A stretch of DNA of 40,355 nucleotides, from assembly GCA_017554365.1 (NCBI GenBank), contig JAFZIM010000039.1:1-40355 (forward strand). Reading direction: 5' to 3'. Below, one piece after another: positions 1 through 9,183 of the stretch. Numbering within the stretch: the stretch's first letter is position 1; every line of letters begins with the position of its first letter. Source of the stretch: Alphaproteobacteria bacterium (GTDB taxonomy: Bacteria; Pseudomonadota; Alphaproteobacteria; Rs-D84). The notes under the pieces are model-generated. The model saw only the letters and a program-made list of their open reading frames with translations, ran no database searches and was not told where the DNA came from. Made by a program: the position numbers and the translations under genes.

Positions 1-687
1 ATGTTATACGCGTGTGGCGGTGGTGAAGAAATCAAACCGGAACGTCCATTGGAAGATATTTACGCAGACGCATACAAAGAATTTAACAAAAAGAATTATG
101 AAGAAGCGGCTGAATTATTCCAAACTGCTGAATCACAGTATCCGTCTAATCCATGGTCTGCTGATGCGCTGGTTATGATGGCATATTCAAGATATATGGA
201 TAAAGATTTTCCTGGGGCTATATTGGCCATAGATAGATATATGCGTTTTCATCCAGGACACAAAGATGTTGCGTATATGATGTATTTGCGTGGCATGTGC
301 TATTATCGTCAGGTAAGTGATGTAAGACGCGACCCTGGAATGTCTGCGTATGCTTTGCAACAATTTCAGCAATTGGTTGAAAGATTTCCAAAATCTGAAT
401 ATGCAAAAAATGCAGAAAATAAAATACTTATCTTGAAAAATTACATAGCCGGAAAAATAATGTATGCGGCTCGTGAAGATATGCATAATAAAAATTGGAC
501 TTCTGCTATATCAAGATTGCAATCTATTTTGTCAGGCGCACAAGAAACGGTTATGACCCCAGAAGCGATGTTCCGTTTAACAGAATGTTATAATGCTATT
601 GGTTTGCCGGAACAGGCAACAGGTTATACAGATATGTTGCGTAAAAATTTCCCAGATAACGAATGGACTAAAAAATTAGATAAATAA
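1..687 (+). CDS. bamD: Outer membrane assembly lipoprotein BamD (5' end cut)
   Basis: BamD is a lipoprotein of the BAM complex, which inserts beta-barrel proteins into the outer membrane. The visible 228 residues begin with a lipobox-like LYAC (Cys5) followed by an acidic linker. They then show TPR-type helices: ADAYKEFNKKNYEEAAELFQ, the SPWSADALVMMAYSRYMDKDF-like repeat, and the family region that reads HPGHKDVAYMMYLRG. Length and motif order fit BamD. The ATG at base 1 leaves almost no signal peptide before Cys5, so the true start most likely lies upstream of the window and the coordinates are partial. A bidirectional terminator directly follows the stop and separates it from the convergent dcd. 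The identification is from family knowledge and is fairly secure. Confidence 0.88.
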   Translation: MLYACGGGEEIKPERPLEDIYADAYKEFNKKNYEEAAELFQTAESQYPSNPWSADALVMMAYSRYMDKDFPGAILAIDRYMRFHPGHKDVAYMMYLRGMCYYRQVSDVRRDPGMSAYALQQFQQLVERFPKSEYAKNAENKILILKNYIAGKIMYAAREDMHNKNWTSAISRLQSILSGAQETVMTPEAMFRLTECYNAIGLPEQATGYTDMLRKNFPDNEWTKKLDK

Positions 688-691
688 AAAA

Positions 692-719
692 GCCACAAAA
701 TGTGGCTGTTTTATTATTT
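692..719. terminator. Bidirectional terminator between bamD and dcd
   Basis: GCCACA-AAA-TGTGGC hairpin (692-706) followed by a T-rich tract for bamD. On the minus strand it is preceded by A/T runs that can serve dcd, whose stop lies at 714-716 just before the stem. Confidence 0.8.
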
Positions 720-1499
720 TATATTTTGATTGTTTTTATACCACCAATCTCTTACTTTTTTATCTACTGGTATTGGTGCAGCAGGGGTTGGGCCTGTTTG
801 ACCATTATAATGACTATTTGGGTTCAAATCATAACGTTTTGTTGTTCCCTTAAATTCATCATAATAAATCTGACCAATTCTCATAAATGGTTGAAGAGGG
901 GTGCTTGTTGCAACACGAATTTCAAGTGTCCAGTTTCCACAAAAGCCATCATCACCACGACCTGCTGTATGATGATTTAATATGAAATTACGACCAACGC
1001 TTGATTTTCCATCTATGTAAGGGAATAAATTATATGTTTCTGTATATTCTATGGTTGAACCAAGATAGCAGAATTGAGGGTTTAATACTGCGCCTTCTTC
1101 TGGTAATTCAAAAGATATAGTTTCTTTTTTTACAAAAGGGTTAATCATAAATTTTGGATTACGAATATCGTATTCAGGATCGCCACTTAGATATCTGTGC
1201 CATGGGTCTTTTTCAGGATTTTCATAATCGCGCATTTCTGGATCAAACCAATCTTCCATTGTGTATTCTTTGTCTTTGTCAAATGGAATAAAAACTCGCA
1301 TGCCATAAGGAATAGTGTTTTTATAAACTTTTAACATAGGGTGCAAATGTAAATCGTAACTATTAGAACCCAAACATTCACTGAAAAAAGGTTCAATGAT
1401 AATATTAGGTTTGCCGTAAGATGGATTGTCTTTTTGAGGCGGGTTCTTAGGATTAAATAATTTCATCTGTAATTTGATTTCTTCACGGCCTAATTGCAT
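714..1499 (-). CDS. dcd: dCTP deaminase (long form)
   Basis: Deaminates dCTP to dUTP to feed dTMP synthesis. The core motifs are visible: GSNSYDLHLHP near residue 40, DGKSSVGRNF, then HHTAGRGDDGF and WTLEI, which carries the likely catalytic Glu, and a C-terminal Q-GPTP. At 261 residues it is longer than the roughly 190 residues of enterobacterial Dcd. The extra length lies mainly in a charged insert (about residues 60-120) between the first strand and the KSSVGR motif. I chose the ATG at 1499 because AAGGA lies 7 bases upstream. The longer open frame to 1628 runs through the era promoter and overlaps the era start, so it is unlikely. A dCTP deaminase/dUTPase-type relative cannot be excluded. 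Confidence 0.82.
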   Translation of the reverse strand: MQLGREEIKLQMKLFNPKNPPQKDNPSYGKPNIIIEPFFSECLGSNSYDLHLHPMLKVYKNTIPYGMRVFIPFDKDKEYTMEDWFDPEMRDYENPEKDPWHRYLSGDPEYDIRNPKFMINPFVKKETISFELPEEGAVLNPQFCYLGSTIEYTETYNLFPYIDGKSSVGRNFILNHHTAGRGDDGFCGNWTLEIRVATSTPLQPFMRIGQIYYDEFKGTTKRYDLNPNSHYNGQTGPTPAAPIPVDKKVRDWWYKNNQNIK

Positions 1500-1580
1500 T
1501 TTTGTTTCCTTATGGTTACTCCTGCTCCCCCTGTGAAAAGCAAGATAATATAGAAATTGCCTTTTTTCAAGGTTTTTTTG

Positions 1581-1608
1581 TTGAGTTTCCAAAATTGTGT
1601 GGTATCTT
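1581..1608 (+). promoter_or_regulatory. era promoter, predicted leaderless start
   Basis: TTGAGT (1581-1586), 16-base spacer, TATCTT (1603-1608). The box ends 7 bases before the era ATG at 1616, which has no Shine-Dalgarno sequence, so transcription should begin at or next to the A of the start codon. Confidence 0.5.
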
Positions 1609-1615
1609 TTAAAGT

Positions 1616-2506
1616 ATGAAAAAAACATATTCTGGCTTTATAGCGATTATCGGCCCAACCAATGCCGGTAAATCTACTTTGTTGAACCAAATTATGGGGC
1701 GCAAGGTATCTATTGTTTCACACAAAGTTCAAACCACCCGTACACGTCTACGTGCTGTGAAAATGGTGGGTGATAAACAATTGATTTTTGTTGATACACC
1801 TGGGGTTTTCAAACCTTCACGCAGATTGGATAGGGCGATGGTTGGTGCTGCTATGTCTGCGATGGACGAAGCAGATGCAGTTTTATTATTGGTTGATGCA
1901 CAAAAAGGCATAACAAAAACAATAGAATATTTATGCGAAAAAATTAAAAATCACAAAAATTTATTTGTTGCGTTAAATAAAGTTGACGCAATATCTAAAA
2001 TTGATTTGTTGCCTATGGTTGCTTCGTTATCACAAATGGCGGAATTCAAAGAAATATTTATGATTTCAGCCCTTAAAAATGACGGAATCAATCAAATGTT
2101 GGAATCTTTAAGCGCGGTTATGCCTGAATCTCCATATTTGTTTGATGCAAAAGACGCGTCTGATGTTCCTGATATGTTATATTTATCAGAATTAACACGT
2201 GAAAAGGTTTATAAATATATTCATAAAGAATTGCCTTATCATATCAACGTTGTCACAGAAAAAGTTGAAACAGATGCCGAAGGTGTGCTTGATATATACC
2301 AAAAGATAGTCGTTCAAAACGAAGCACACAAAAAAATTGTTATTGGTCGCGGTGGGGAACAATTAAAGAAAATTGGTACATCTGCCCGTCATGATATCCA
2401 AGACCAATGGGGTGTAAATGCCAGATTACATTTGTTTGTTCGTGTTGAACCTAATTGGGAAAATACCGCAGAAAATTATACAGAACAAGGCCTGGAATTT
2501 AAATAA
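1616..2506 (+). CDS. era: GTPase Era
   Basis: Essential ribosome-assembly GTPase that binds the 3' end of 16S rRNA. All G motifs are visible: GPTNAGKST (G1, residues 13-21), the TTR of G2, DTPG (G3), NKVD (G4) and SALK (G5). The C-terminal KH domain has IGRGGEQLKKIG. The 296-residue length is normal. There is no Shine-Dalgarno sequence before the ATG; a -10 box ends 7 bases upstream, so the mRNA is probably leaderless. Era heads a tightly packed run: the next gene, queA, starts 1 base after its stop, and the M16 peptidase and tgt follow. Confidence 0.96.
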   Translation: MKKTYSGFIAIIGPTNAGKSTLLNQIMGRKVSIVSHKVQTTRTRLRAVKMVGDKQLIFVDTPGVFKPSRRLDRAMVGAAMSAMDEADAVLLLVDAQKGITKTIEYLCEKIKNHKNLFVALNKVDAISKIDLLPMVASLSQMAEFKEIFMISALKNDGINQMLESLSAVMPESPYLFDAKDASDVPDMLYLSELTREKVYKYIHKELPYHINVVTEKVETDAEGVLDIYQKIVVQNEAHKKIVIGRGGEQLKKIGTSARHDIQDQWGVNARLHLFVRVEPNWENTAENYTEQGLEFK

Positions 2507-2507
2507 A

Positions 2508-3530
2508 ATGTTGCACACATCTGATTTTGATTTTGATTTACCAACAGAATTGATTGCTTCACATCCCTTACATGAAAGGGACGCATCGCGTATGTTGGTT
2601 GTAGATGGTGAATCCATAGATGATAAACATATTCGTGATATGGTTTCTTTTATTAAACCTGGGGACGTGGTTGTTTTTAATAATTCACGTGTTATACCTG
2701 CGCGATTTGAAGCCAGCGGTCATGAAATCACATTACACACATCTGTAAATGACAAAGATTGGTGGGGATTGTGTAAAAAGTTTAATAAAATCAATGTTGG
2801 TGATACATTAACAATGGTTGATGGAACAACATTAAGTGTTCTTGATAAAGATGACGAAAGTGGTTTGTTATTACACTTTAATTGCGACAATGTTTTTGAT
2901 TTGTTAAATAAATACGGCAAAATGCCTTTGCCTCCATATATGAAACGCGAAGAAGAAACCGAAGATCGTGAACGTTATCAAACCATATATGCGCAACCTT
3001 TGGGGTCTATGGCGGCACCAACTGCTGGATTACATTTTACAGATGAATTATTATCTGAAATTGAAAAAGCAGGGGCAAAGATTGTAAAAATTACTTTGCA
3101 TGTTGGGGCTGGAACTTGGATGCCTGTGAAAACAGAAAATTTAAACGAACATAAAATGCATTCTGAATGGTGTTGTATAACACAAGAACAGGCAGATATT
3201 ATAAATAATGCAAAACGCATAATTGCTGTGGGGACAACATCAATGCGAACATTAGAATCTGCGTCTATGTTAGCAAAGAAAAATGGTGCTATGACGCGTG
3301 TAATGCCTATATGTCAAACCACAGATATATTTATTACACCTGGATATAAATTTGGGGCAGTTGATGTTTTGTTAACAAATTTTCATTTACCTAAATCTAC
3401 TTTGTTTATGTTGGTATCTGCCTTTGCAGGTTTAGAAAATATGAAAAACGCATATAAACACGCAATAGAAGAAAAATACAGATTTTTTAGTTATGGTGAT
3501 TGTTGTTTGTTATTCAAAAAGGATATATAA
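2508..3530 (+). CDS. queA: tRNA preQ1(34) S-adenosylmethionine ribosyltransferase-isomerase QueA
   Basis: Transfers and isomerises the ribosyl moiety of SAM onto preQ1 in tRNA to give epoxyqueuosine. Family motifs in order: FDFDLPTELIA near the N-terminus, RDASRMLV, VVFNNSRVIPAR, MPLPPYMKR, ERYQTIYA, then GSMAAPTAGLHFT, LHVGAGTW-PV and HKMHSEW. The length of 340 aa from the ATG at 2508 matches the family. The open frame extends upstream to 2418 inside era, but homology starts at MLHTSDFDFD. The start lies 1 base after the era stop, suggesting translational coupling. tgt, the enzyme acting one step before, lies two genes downstream. Confidence 0.95.
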   Translation: MLHTSDFDFDLPTELIASHPLHERDASRMLVVDGESIDDKHIRDMVSFIKPGDVVVFNNSRVIPARFEASGHEITLHTSVNDKDWWGLCKKFNKINVGDTLTMVDGTTLSVLDKDDESGLLLHFNCDNVFDLLNKYGKMPLPPYMKREEETEDRERYQTIYAQPLGSMAAPTAGLHFTDELLSEIEKAGAKIVKITLHVGAGTWMPVKTENLNEHKMHSEWCCITQEQADIINNAKRIIAVGTTSMRTLESASMLAKKNGAMTRVMPICQTTDIFITPGYKFGAVDVLLTNFHLPKSTLFMLVSAFAGLENMKNAYKHAIEEKYRFFSYGDCCLLFKKDI

Positions 3531-5931
<2,401 letters not shown>

Positions 5932-6033
5932 AATGAAAAAATAATGGATAATTTTATGGAATATACAAGATAAAAAACCACTTGAAAAAATACATTATAA
6001 TTTAATAACATTGAATCAAAGGGAGTTTATATC

Positions 6034-6597
6034 ATGGTAAAAAAACAAATAGAAGTTATTGATATGGGCGGTAAAAAGACCGTTGCAAAAAAGACATCAA
6101 TAATTACAACTACTAAACGCGTATTTGCGATTGTTTCAGTGTTATGGATAATATTTATTGCATGGTTTCCATTGTATGTAAAAAATCATTATTCTGGTCC
6201 AATCAAAAAATCTATAGTTGTATCAATGTTCTTTGATTTACAAAGAAATATTGCAAAACAATATGAAAATTTATTGAACGGAATAAAGAAATCTATAAAT
6301 CTTGAAAAACCAATTGGTGTTGCTATTGAAAAAGTAAAAATTGTCGAAGGTAAAGTAGAAAAAGTCACAGATACAACAGCCAAAGCAAAACAACAAACTA
6401 ATAAAGTAAAACAGGAAACACAAAAAGTTTCTGCTATTACTGGCTTGGCTAATAAATTTGGTGTTAAAACAGACGGAGTAGATAAAGTTGTAAATCAGGC
6501 AAATAAAGCCGTTTCAACTGCTGATAAGAACATAGCAAAGGTTGATTCCGTCGCAGACCAAGTAAATAAAAAACTTGATTCAGTAAATCTGAATTAG
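6034..6597 (+). CDS. Membrane protein with coiled-coil, possibly 5' half of a frameshifted gene
   Basis: 187 residues, family not recognised. A basic N-terminus is followed by one transmembrane segment (about residues 31-49, FAIVSVLWIIFIAWFPLYV). A long charged, A/K/V/T-rich region with heptad character follows to the end. The start has AAAGGGAG 8-10 bases upstream. The reading frame ends at TAG 6595. The -1 frame is open from just after a TGA at 6576, runs into the next feature, and continues the same amphipathic pattern. The two may therefore be halves of one protein. As an intact pair they would be a two-component membrane complex. I see no assignable function. Confidence 0.6.
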   Translation: MVKKQIEVIDMGGKKTVAKKTSIITTTKRVFAIVSVLWIIFIAWFPLYVKNHYSGPIKKSIVVSMFFDLQRNIAKQYENLLNGIKKSINLEKPIGVAIEKVKIVEGKVEKVTDTTAKAKQQTNKVKQETQKVSAITGLANKFGVKTDGVDKVVNQANKAVSTADKNIAKVDSVADQVNKKLDSVNLN

Positions 6598-6626
6598 TAA
6601 AAGTTTCCCAAACAGAAGTTGATAAA

Positions 6627-7016
6627 ATGGTTGATGAAGCAATCAAACATCAACTTGATAAAAATTCAGGCGGTTTAGGAACTACATTGTTGACTAATTA
6701 TGGGGTAAAACATGTTTATCCATGGCGTCCATCATCTTGGCCTGTGGCTGTAAAAATCTATAATGATTTAGAAAAATCAAATGTAGGTGTCGTTCAAATC
6801 TTAACAAATACTGTTAATAAATATTTCGGTTATGTTGCATGGGGATTGGTATTTGCAACTTGGGCTGTTGGGTTCTTGGTATGGATGGTCGCATTTAAAA
6901 AGGTTAAACAAATAATATCTCCATTTATTGTTTGCCCAAGATGCGGTCATACATTTGCAGATAGAAGAACAGCAATGGGATTATTAAAAGTATTTCAACC
7001 TTGGAAATGGTTTTAA
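6627..7016 (+). CDS. Membrane protein with C-terminal zinc-ribbon, possibly 3' half of a frameshifted gene
   Basis: 129 residues from the first in-frame ATG, with no Shine-Dalgarno sequence. The frame is open back to 6579 with coiled-coil-like sequence (SELVKVSQTEVDKM) that would join smoothly to the preceding ORF after a -1 shift. It contains one transmembrane segment (about residues 71-92, FGYVAWGLVFATWAVGFLVW). A CPRCGH half-knuckle follows, with only two Cys visible, so a full zinc ribbon would need a partner. A strong terminator follows at 7035. Function unknown; the domain layout (TM, coiled coil, TM, Cys pair) would make sense as one protein. Confidence 0.55.
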   Translation: MVDEAIKHQLDKNSGGLGTTLLTNYGVKHVYPWRPSSWPVAVKIYNDLEKSNVGVVQILTNTVNKYFGYVAWGLVFATWAVGFLVWMVAFKKVKQIISPFIVCPRCGHTFADRRTAMGLLKVFQPWKWF

Positions 7017-7034
7017 TTAAGAAATAAATTAAAC

Positions 7035-7062
7035 ACACCACTCGAAAGGGTGGTGTTTTTTT
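7035..7062 (+). terminator. Rho-independent terminator
   Basis: ACACCACTC-GAAA-GGGTGGTGT stem (one G-U pair) with a T6 tail, ending the membrane-protein transcript. Confidence 0.9.
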
Positions 7063-7073
7063 ATGCTTATATA

Positions 7074-7101
7074 TTGACAAATGTTAATTTTGGTCTATAA
7101 T
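7074..7101 (+). promoter_or_regulatory. sigma70-type promoter for the 7130 gene pair
   Basis: TTGACA (7074-7079), 16-base spacer, TATAAT (7096-7101). Both hexamers are consensus. Predicted start near 7108, giving a leader of about 22 bases before the ATG at 7130. Confidence 0.85.
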
Positions 7102-7129
7102 AAGAACAACGAAAAGAAAAGATAACGTC

Positions 7130-7510
7130 ATGTATATAAAAAAAATAGAATTAGATTATGCAAATATAATGAACAGAATTTTGATGTTCCGTTTGGTAAA
7201 TTCTGGGCAATCTAGTGTAAGTAATATCCAAGATAAATTAGTCAAAGAAACTTTTGATATGGCTTGTGATTTATTGGAATATTATTATGTCAGAGGCAGA
7301 AGATCAGATTTCAGATTTCTTTATAAAAATGTATTAGAAATTGTCCCTGGGCCAGAAATAAAATCAGTTATGAAACATCCAGAAATGTACGATTCTATGG
7401 TCGAAGCAAAAAAAGCTTTTCTTAAAAAAACAGCACACATGGCGGTTGCAACCAACGCTTTATCTGCTTATATGAGAAATAAAAAGCAAATAAAAACAAA
7501 TGGTGAATAG
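7130..7510 (+). CDS. Uncharacterised small protein, first of a tandem pair
   Basis: 126 residues, family not recognised, predicted soluble and mostly helical, with a basic C-terminus. It lies behind a consensus promoter, so it is very probably expressed. The stretch around residues 20-50 (MFRLVNSGQSS... then KETFDMACDLLE) aligns by eye with residues 18-52 of the next gene (FTELLCSGHTS... then KNTLNLAFEIIE). The shared positions are a Leu-x2-Ser-Gly-x2-Ser motif and a Thr-x3-Ala helix, suggesting divergent tandem duplicates. The downstream gene overlaps or abuts it, consistent with an operon. Confidence 0.6.
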   Translation: MYIKKIELDYANIMNRILMFRLVNSGQSSVSNIQDKLVKETFDMACDLLEYYYVRGRRSDFRFLYKNVLEIVPGPEIKSVMKHPEMYDSMVEAKKAFLKKTAHMAVATNALSAYMRNKKQIKTNGE

Positions 7511-7511
7511 T

Positions 7512-7895
7512 ATGCAATACTATAAAAAAAATGAATTTTATAGTTGGTTGTTTTTCACAGAATTACTTTGTTCTGGGCATACATCAGAATCAAAAAAAGT
7601 TTATACATTTGCAAAAAATACATTAAATTTAGCATTTGAAATAATAGAAGATGCAGTAAAACACAATAAATATGCGCTTTTTCAAGAAATAGTAAATGCT
7701 GCTAAGAACTTAGATTTATCAAAAAAGCAAACAATATTAAGTGCTAATCAAAAAGAATTAATTTGTAGATTATATACAAAATTTGAAATCCGTATGGGTG
7801 ATTTATTAGAAGAAAATATGGATTTTGCATACGGATATAATTGTTTTTTGAATACTTTGAGACGTGAAGCAAATACAAAAAAGAAATCAAAATAA
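7512..7895 (+). CDS. Uncharacterised small protein, second of a tandem pair
   Basis: 127 residues from the ATG at 7512; an in-frame ATG at 7500 inside the previous gene is the alternative. GGTGAA 5 bases upstream of 7512 could act as ribosome binding site. The protein is helical and Lys-rich at the C-terminus (KKKSK) with no signal peptide. By eye it shares the SGxxS and KxTxxxA region with the preceding 126-aa protein, so the two look like diverged duplicates. The pair sits between a strong terminator and tRNA-Gly. No function can be assigned. Confidence 0.58.
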   Translation: MQYYKKNEFYSWLFFTELLCSGHTSESKKVYTFAKNTLNLAFEIIEDAVKHNKYALFQEIVNAAKNLDLSKKQTILSANQKELICRLYTKFEIRMGDLLEENMDFAYGYNCFLNTLRREANTKKKSK

Positions 7896-7903
7896 AAAAG
7901 TGC

Positions 7904-7931
7904 TTGCATTATTAAAAAATATATGTAAAAA
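7904..7931 (+). promoter_or_regulatory. Putative tRNA-Gly promoter
   Basis: TTGCAT (7904-7909), 16-base spacer, TAAAAA (7926-7931). A GC-rich GTCCCGC lies directly before the start of the tRNA, resembling a stringent-type discriminator. The -10 match is modest. Confidence 0.4.
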
Positions 7932-7944
7932 TAAGTCCCGCAAT

Positions 7945-8021
7945 GCGAGCGTAGCTCAGTTGGCTAGAGCGCAACCTTGCCAAGGTTGAGGTCGAGGGTT
8001 CGAGCCCCTTTGCTCGCACCA
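7945..8021 (+). tRNA. tRNA-Gly(GCC)
   Basis: Full cloverleaf. Acceptor stem is GCGAGCG/TGCTCGC (one G-U pair), the D-arm contains AGCTCAGTTGGCTAGAGC, and the anticodon stem CAACC/GGTTG encloses TTGCCAA (anticodon GCC). T-loop TTCGAGC, discriminator A, CCA encoded at 8019-8021. The 3' 14 bases recur at 8110-8123. Confidence 0.95.
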
Positions 8022-8029
8022 AAATTTTA

Positions 8030-8053
8030 AAACCACCCAAAAGGGTGGTTTTT
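8030..8053 (+). terminator. Terminator after tRNA-Gly
   Basis: AACCACCC-AAAA-GGGTGGTT hairpin with a T tail immediately 3' of the tRNA. Confidence 0.85.
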
Positions 8054-8063
8054 GATTTTGTCG

Positions 8064-8123
8064 GCAAAGGGGCGAGTTGCGAGGCGAGGTGATTTTAATC
8101 ACCGAAGTACTTTGCTCGCACCA
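8064..8123 (+). repeat. Partial duplicate of the tRNA-Gly 3' end (rtT-like), with inverted fragment
   Basis: CTTTGCTCGCACCA (8110-8123) exactly repeats the tRNA 3' end (8008-8021), and the next bases (GAATTTA versus AAATTTTA) are also alike. GCAAAGGGGC (8064-8073) is the exact reverse complement of tRNA bases 8004-8013. Between them lies a hairpin GGTGATT-TT-AATCACC (8088-8103). The second copy carries its own terminator. The layout resembles the repeated tRNA 3' ends of rtT-type transcripts or the scar of an integration event. Confidence 0.7.
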
Positions 8124-8130
8124 GAATTTA

Positions 8131-8153
8131 ACACCCTAAAGGGTGTTTTTTTA
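8131..8153 (+). terminator. Second terminator of the tRNA-Gly unit
   Basis: ACACCC-TAAA-GGGTGT hairpin followed by T6. Confidence 0.8.
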
Positions 8154-8353
8154 TTGTTTCTTTTGTCTTGATGATTTGATAATCATAAATAATACGATTG
8201 AACTAAATGTTTTTATTATAAAAATGTATTTTGTTTCTTGAAAAAACTTTAAAAATATGTTAGTGTAAAAAGTGAAGCAAGCAATGACGCGTGTTTCGGC
8301 GGATTTATATCCTAACTTGTCCTGCCTTAACGGACTAAATAAGGAGTTTTTTT
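8154..8353 (+). promoter_or_regulatory. Promoter and structured leader of the 193-aa gene
   Basis: This 200-base stretch completes the gene-free interval 8022-8353. A possible promoter is TTGAAA (8238-8243), 17 bases, TAGTGT (8261-8266). In the leader, CCTTA (8325-8329) can pair with TAAGG (8340-8344), which contains the Shine-Dalgarno AAGGAG. The overlapping GTCC (8319-8322)/GGAC (8332-8335) pairing would exclude that hairpin. This suggests, but does not prove, control of ribosome access. Confidence 0.4.
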
Positions 8354-8935
8354 ATGTCAAAATCTTTATCTGAATCTAAATTCTTTTCTGTAAATTCTCC
8401 AGAACAAGATGAACAAGAACGTCAATGTTTATTTGAAAATATTGATTTGTTAATCGAAAATACAGATTTAATCTGCAAAAGAAAAAGATATTCAACTATA
8501 CCTGTGCCAGGAATGGGGTGTGGAAATTCCATTGCTGGCGGTGAAAAATTTAATTTAGCTGTATTGTTGAAGTTGTGGACCGAAACACGCTGGCACGAAG
8601 ATTCTAAGTATTATATTTTTGCTTCTGGTTCGGGACTAAGTGGTTGTAATACTACATGGTGGTATAATGCTGAAACCAAAACCATAGAATCTGGGACTTA
8701 TATACCTTTTTTAAAACTTTGTTATACTGGGTTGTATTATGCCAGAAAAAAAGACCCGTATAAAGATAATACCCCAACAGGTCTTTTGGGTAAACGTGAA
8801 AAGAAATCTTTTTCAGAATGGAGTAAAAATATGGGCCAGGGGGCTTATATTGTTCCAGAGAAAAAGAAGCCAAGAAAAATAAGACCTTTATCTATTTGTG
8901 AATTGGTTGATAGATTAAAATCAAGAATTCTTTAA
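8354..8935 (+). CDS. Uncharacterised protein (193 aa)
   Basis: No family recognised. The protein appears cytosolic: there is no signal peptide and no clear membrane segment. The middle (about residues 50-120) contains Gly/Cys/aromatic-rich strands (GMGCGNS, SGLSGCNTTWWYN), suggestive of a compact beta domain. The C-terminal quarter is basic with KKKPRK (near residue 171). AAGGAG sits 8 bases upstream of the ATG, and a strong terminator follows the gene, so it is a monocistronic, genuine gene. The long leader with possible ribosome-site hairpins is unusual here. Confidence 0.65.
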   Translation: MSKSLSESKFFSVNSPEQDEQERQCLFENIDLLIENTDLICKRKRYSTIPVPGMGCGNSIAGGEKFNLAVLLKLWTETRWHEDSKYYIFASGSGLSGCNTTWWYNAETKTIESGTYIPFLKLCYTGLYYARKKDPYKDNTPTGLLGKREKKSFSEWSKNMGQGAYIVPEKKKPRKIRPLSICELVDRLKSRIL

Positions 8936-8958
8936 ACATAGATTTGTTTTTTCCTTTT

Positions 8959-8989
8959 ACTGCGTATTGAAAAATACGCAGTTTTTTTG
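8959..8989 (+). terminator. Rho-independent terminator
   Basis: ACTGCGTATT-GAAA-AATACGCAGT, perfect 10-bp stem, T7 tail. Confidence 0.95.
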
Positions 8990-9008
8990 CCTAATACTAA
9001 ATTTATTG

Positions 9009-9037
9009 TTGAAAAATCTAAATAATAATGATATAAA
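9009..9037 (+). promoter_or_regulatory. lysS leader promoter
   Basis: TTGAAA (9009-9014), 17-base spacer, TATAAA (9032-9037). Predicted start near 9044, about 140 bases before lysS. Confidence 0.75.
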
Positions 9038-9074
9038 TTATACTTGTAATAAATCACAAAAGGGTGGTTGAACA

Positions 9075-9107
9075 ATGAAATTATGTATTAAACATTTTTT
9101 TAATTAA
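9075..9107 (+). CDS. Putative leader peptide of lysS (10 aa)
   Basis: MKLCIKHFFN, preceded by AGGGTGG at 9061-9067, with two Lys codons (positions 2 and 6) and a stop at 9105-9107. The stop overlaps the first base of an ATGGT-GCG-ACCAT hairpin (9107-9119). GTGCG (9110-9114) can instead pair with CGCAC (9137-9141), which is part of the downstream terminator stem. That is the layout of ribosome-mediated attenuation. The Lys content is modest, so the sensed signal is inference. Confidence 0.5.
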   Translation: MKLCIKHFFN

Positions 9108-9132
9108 TGGTGCGACCATCAAAACAATTTGA

Positions 9133-9161
9133 CGGACGCACTTATCTGTGTCCGTTTTTTT
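9133..9161 (+). terminator. Attenuator-type terminator before lysS
   Basis: CGGACGCAC (9133-9141) pairs with GTGTCCG (9148-9154), leaving a 2-base bulge, and is followed by T7. It lies 22 bases upstream of the lysS ATG and after the 9009 promoter, so it would end the transcript before lysS unless disrupted. Confidence 0.7.
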
Positions 9162-9183
9162 ATGCAAAAAAAGGAAAAATAAA

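Noticed and set aside
702-980. Open frame opposite dcd
   Set aside because: It is the antisense shadow of the dcd 3' end and overlaps the terminator; it lacks a ribosome site and any family resemblance.
6565-6578. AATAAAAAAC run as a programmed -1 slippery site
   Set aside because: Shifting here leads directly into TGA at 6576-6578, so the run cannot connect the two membrane ORFs.
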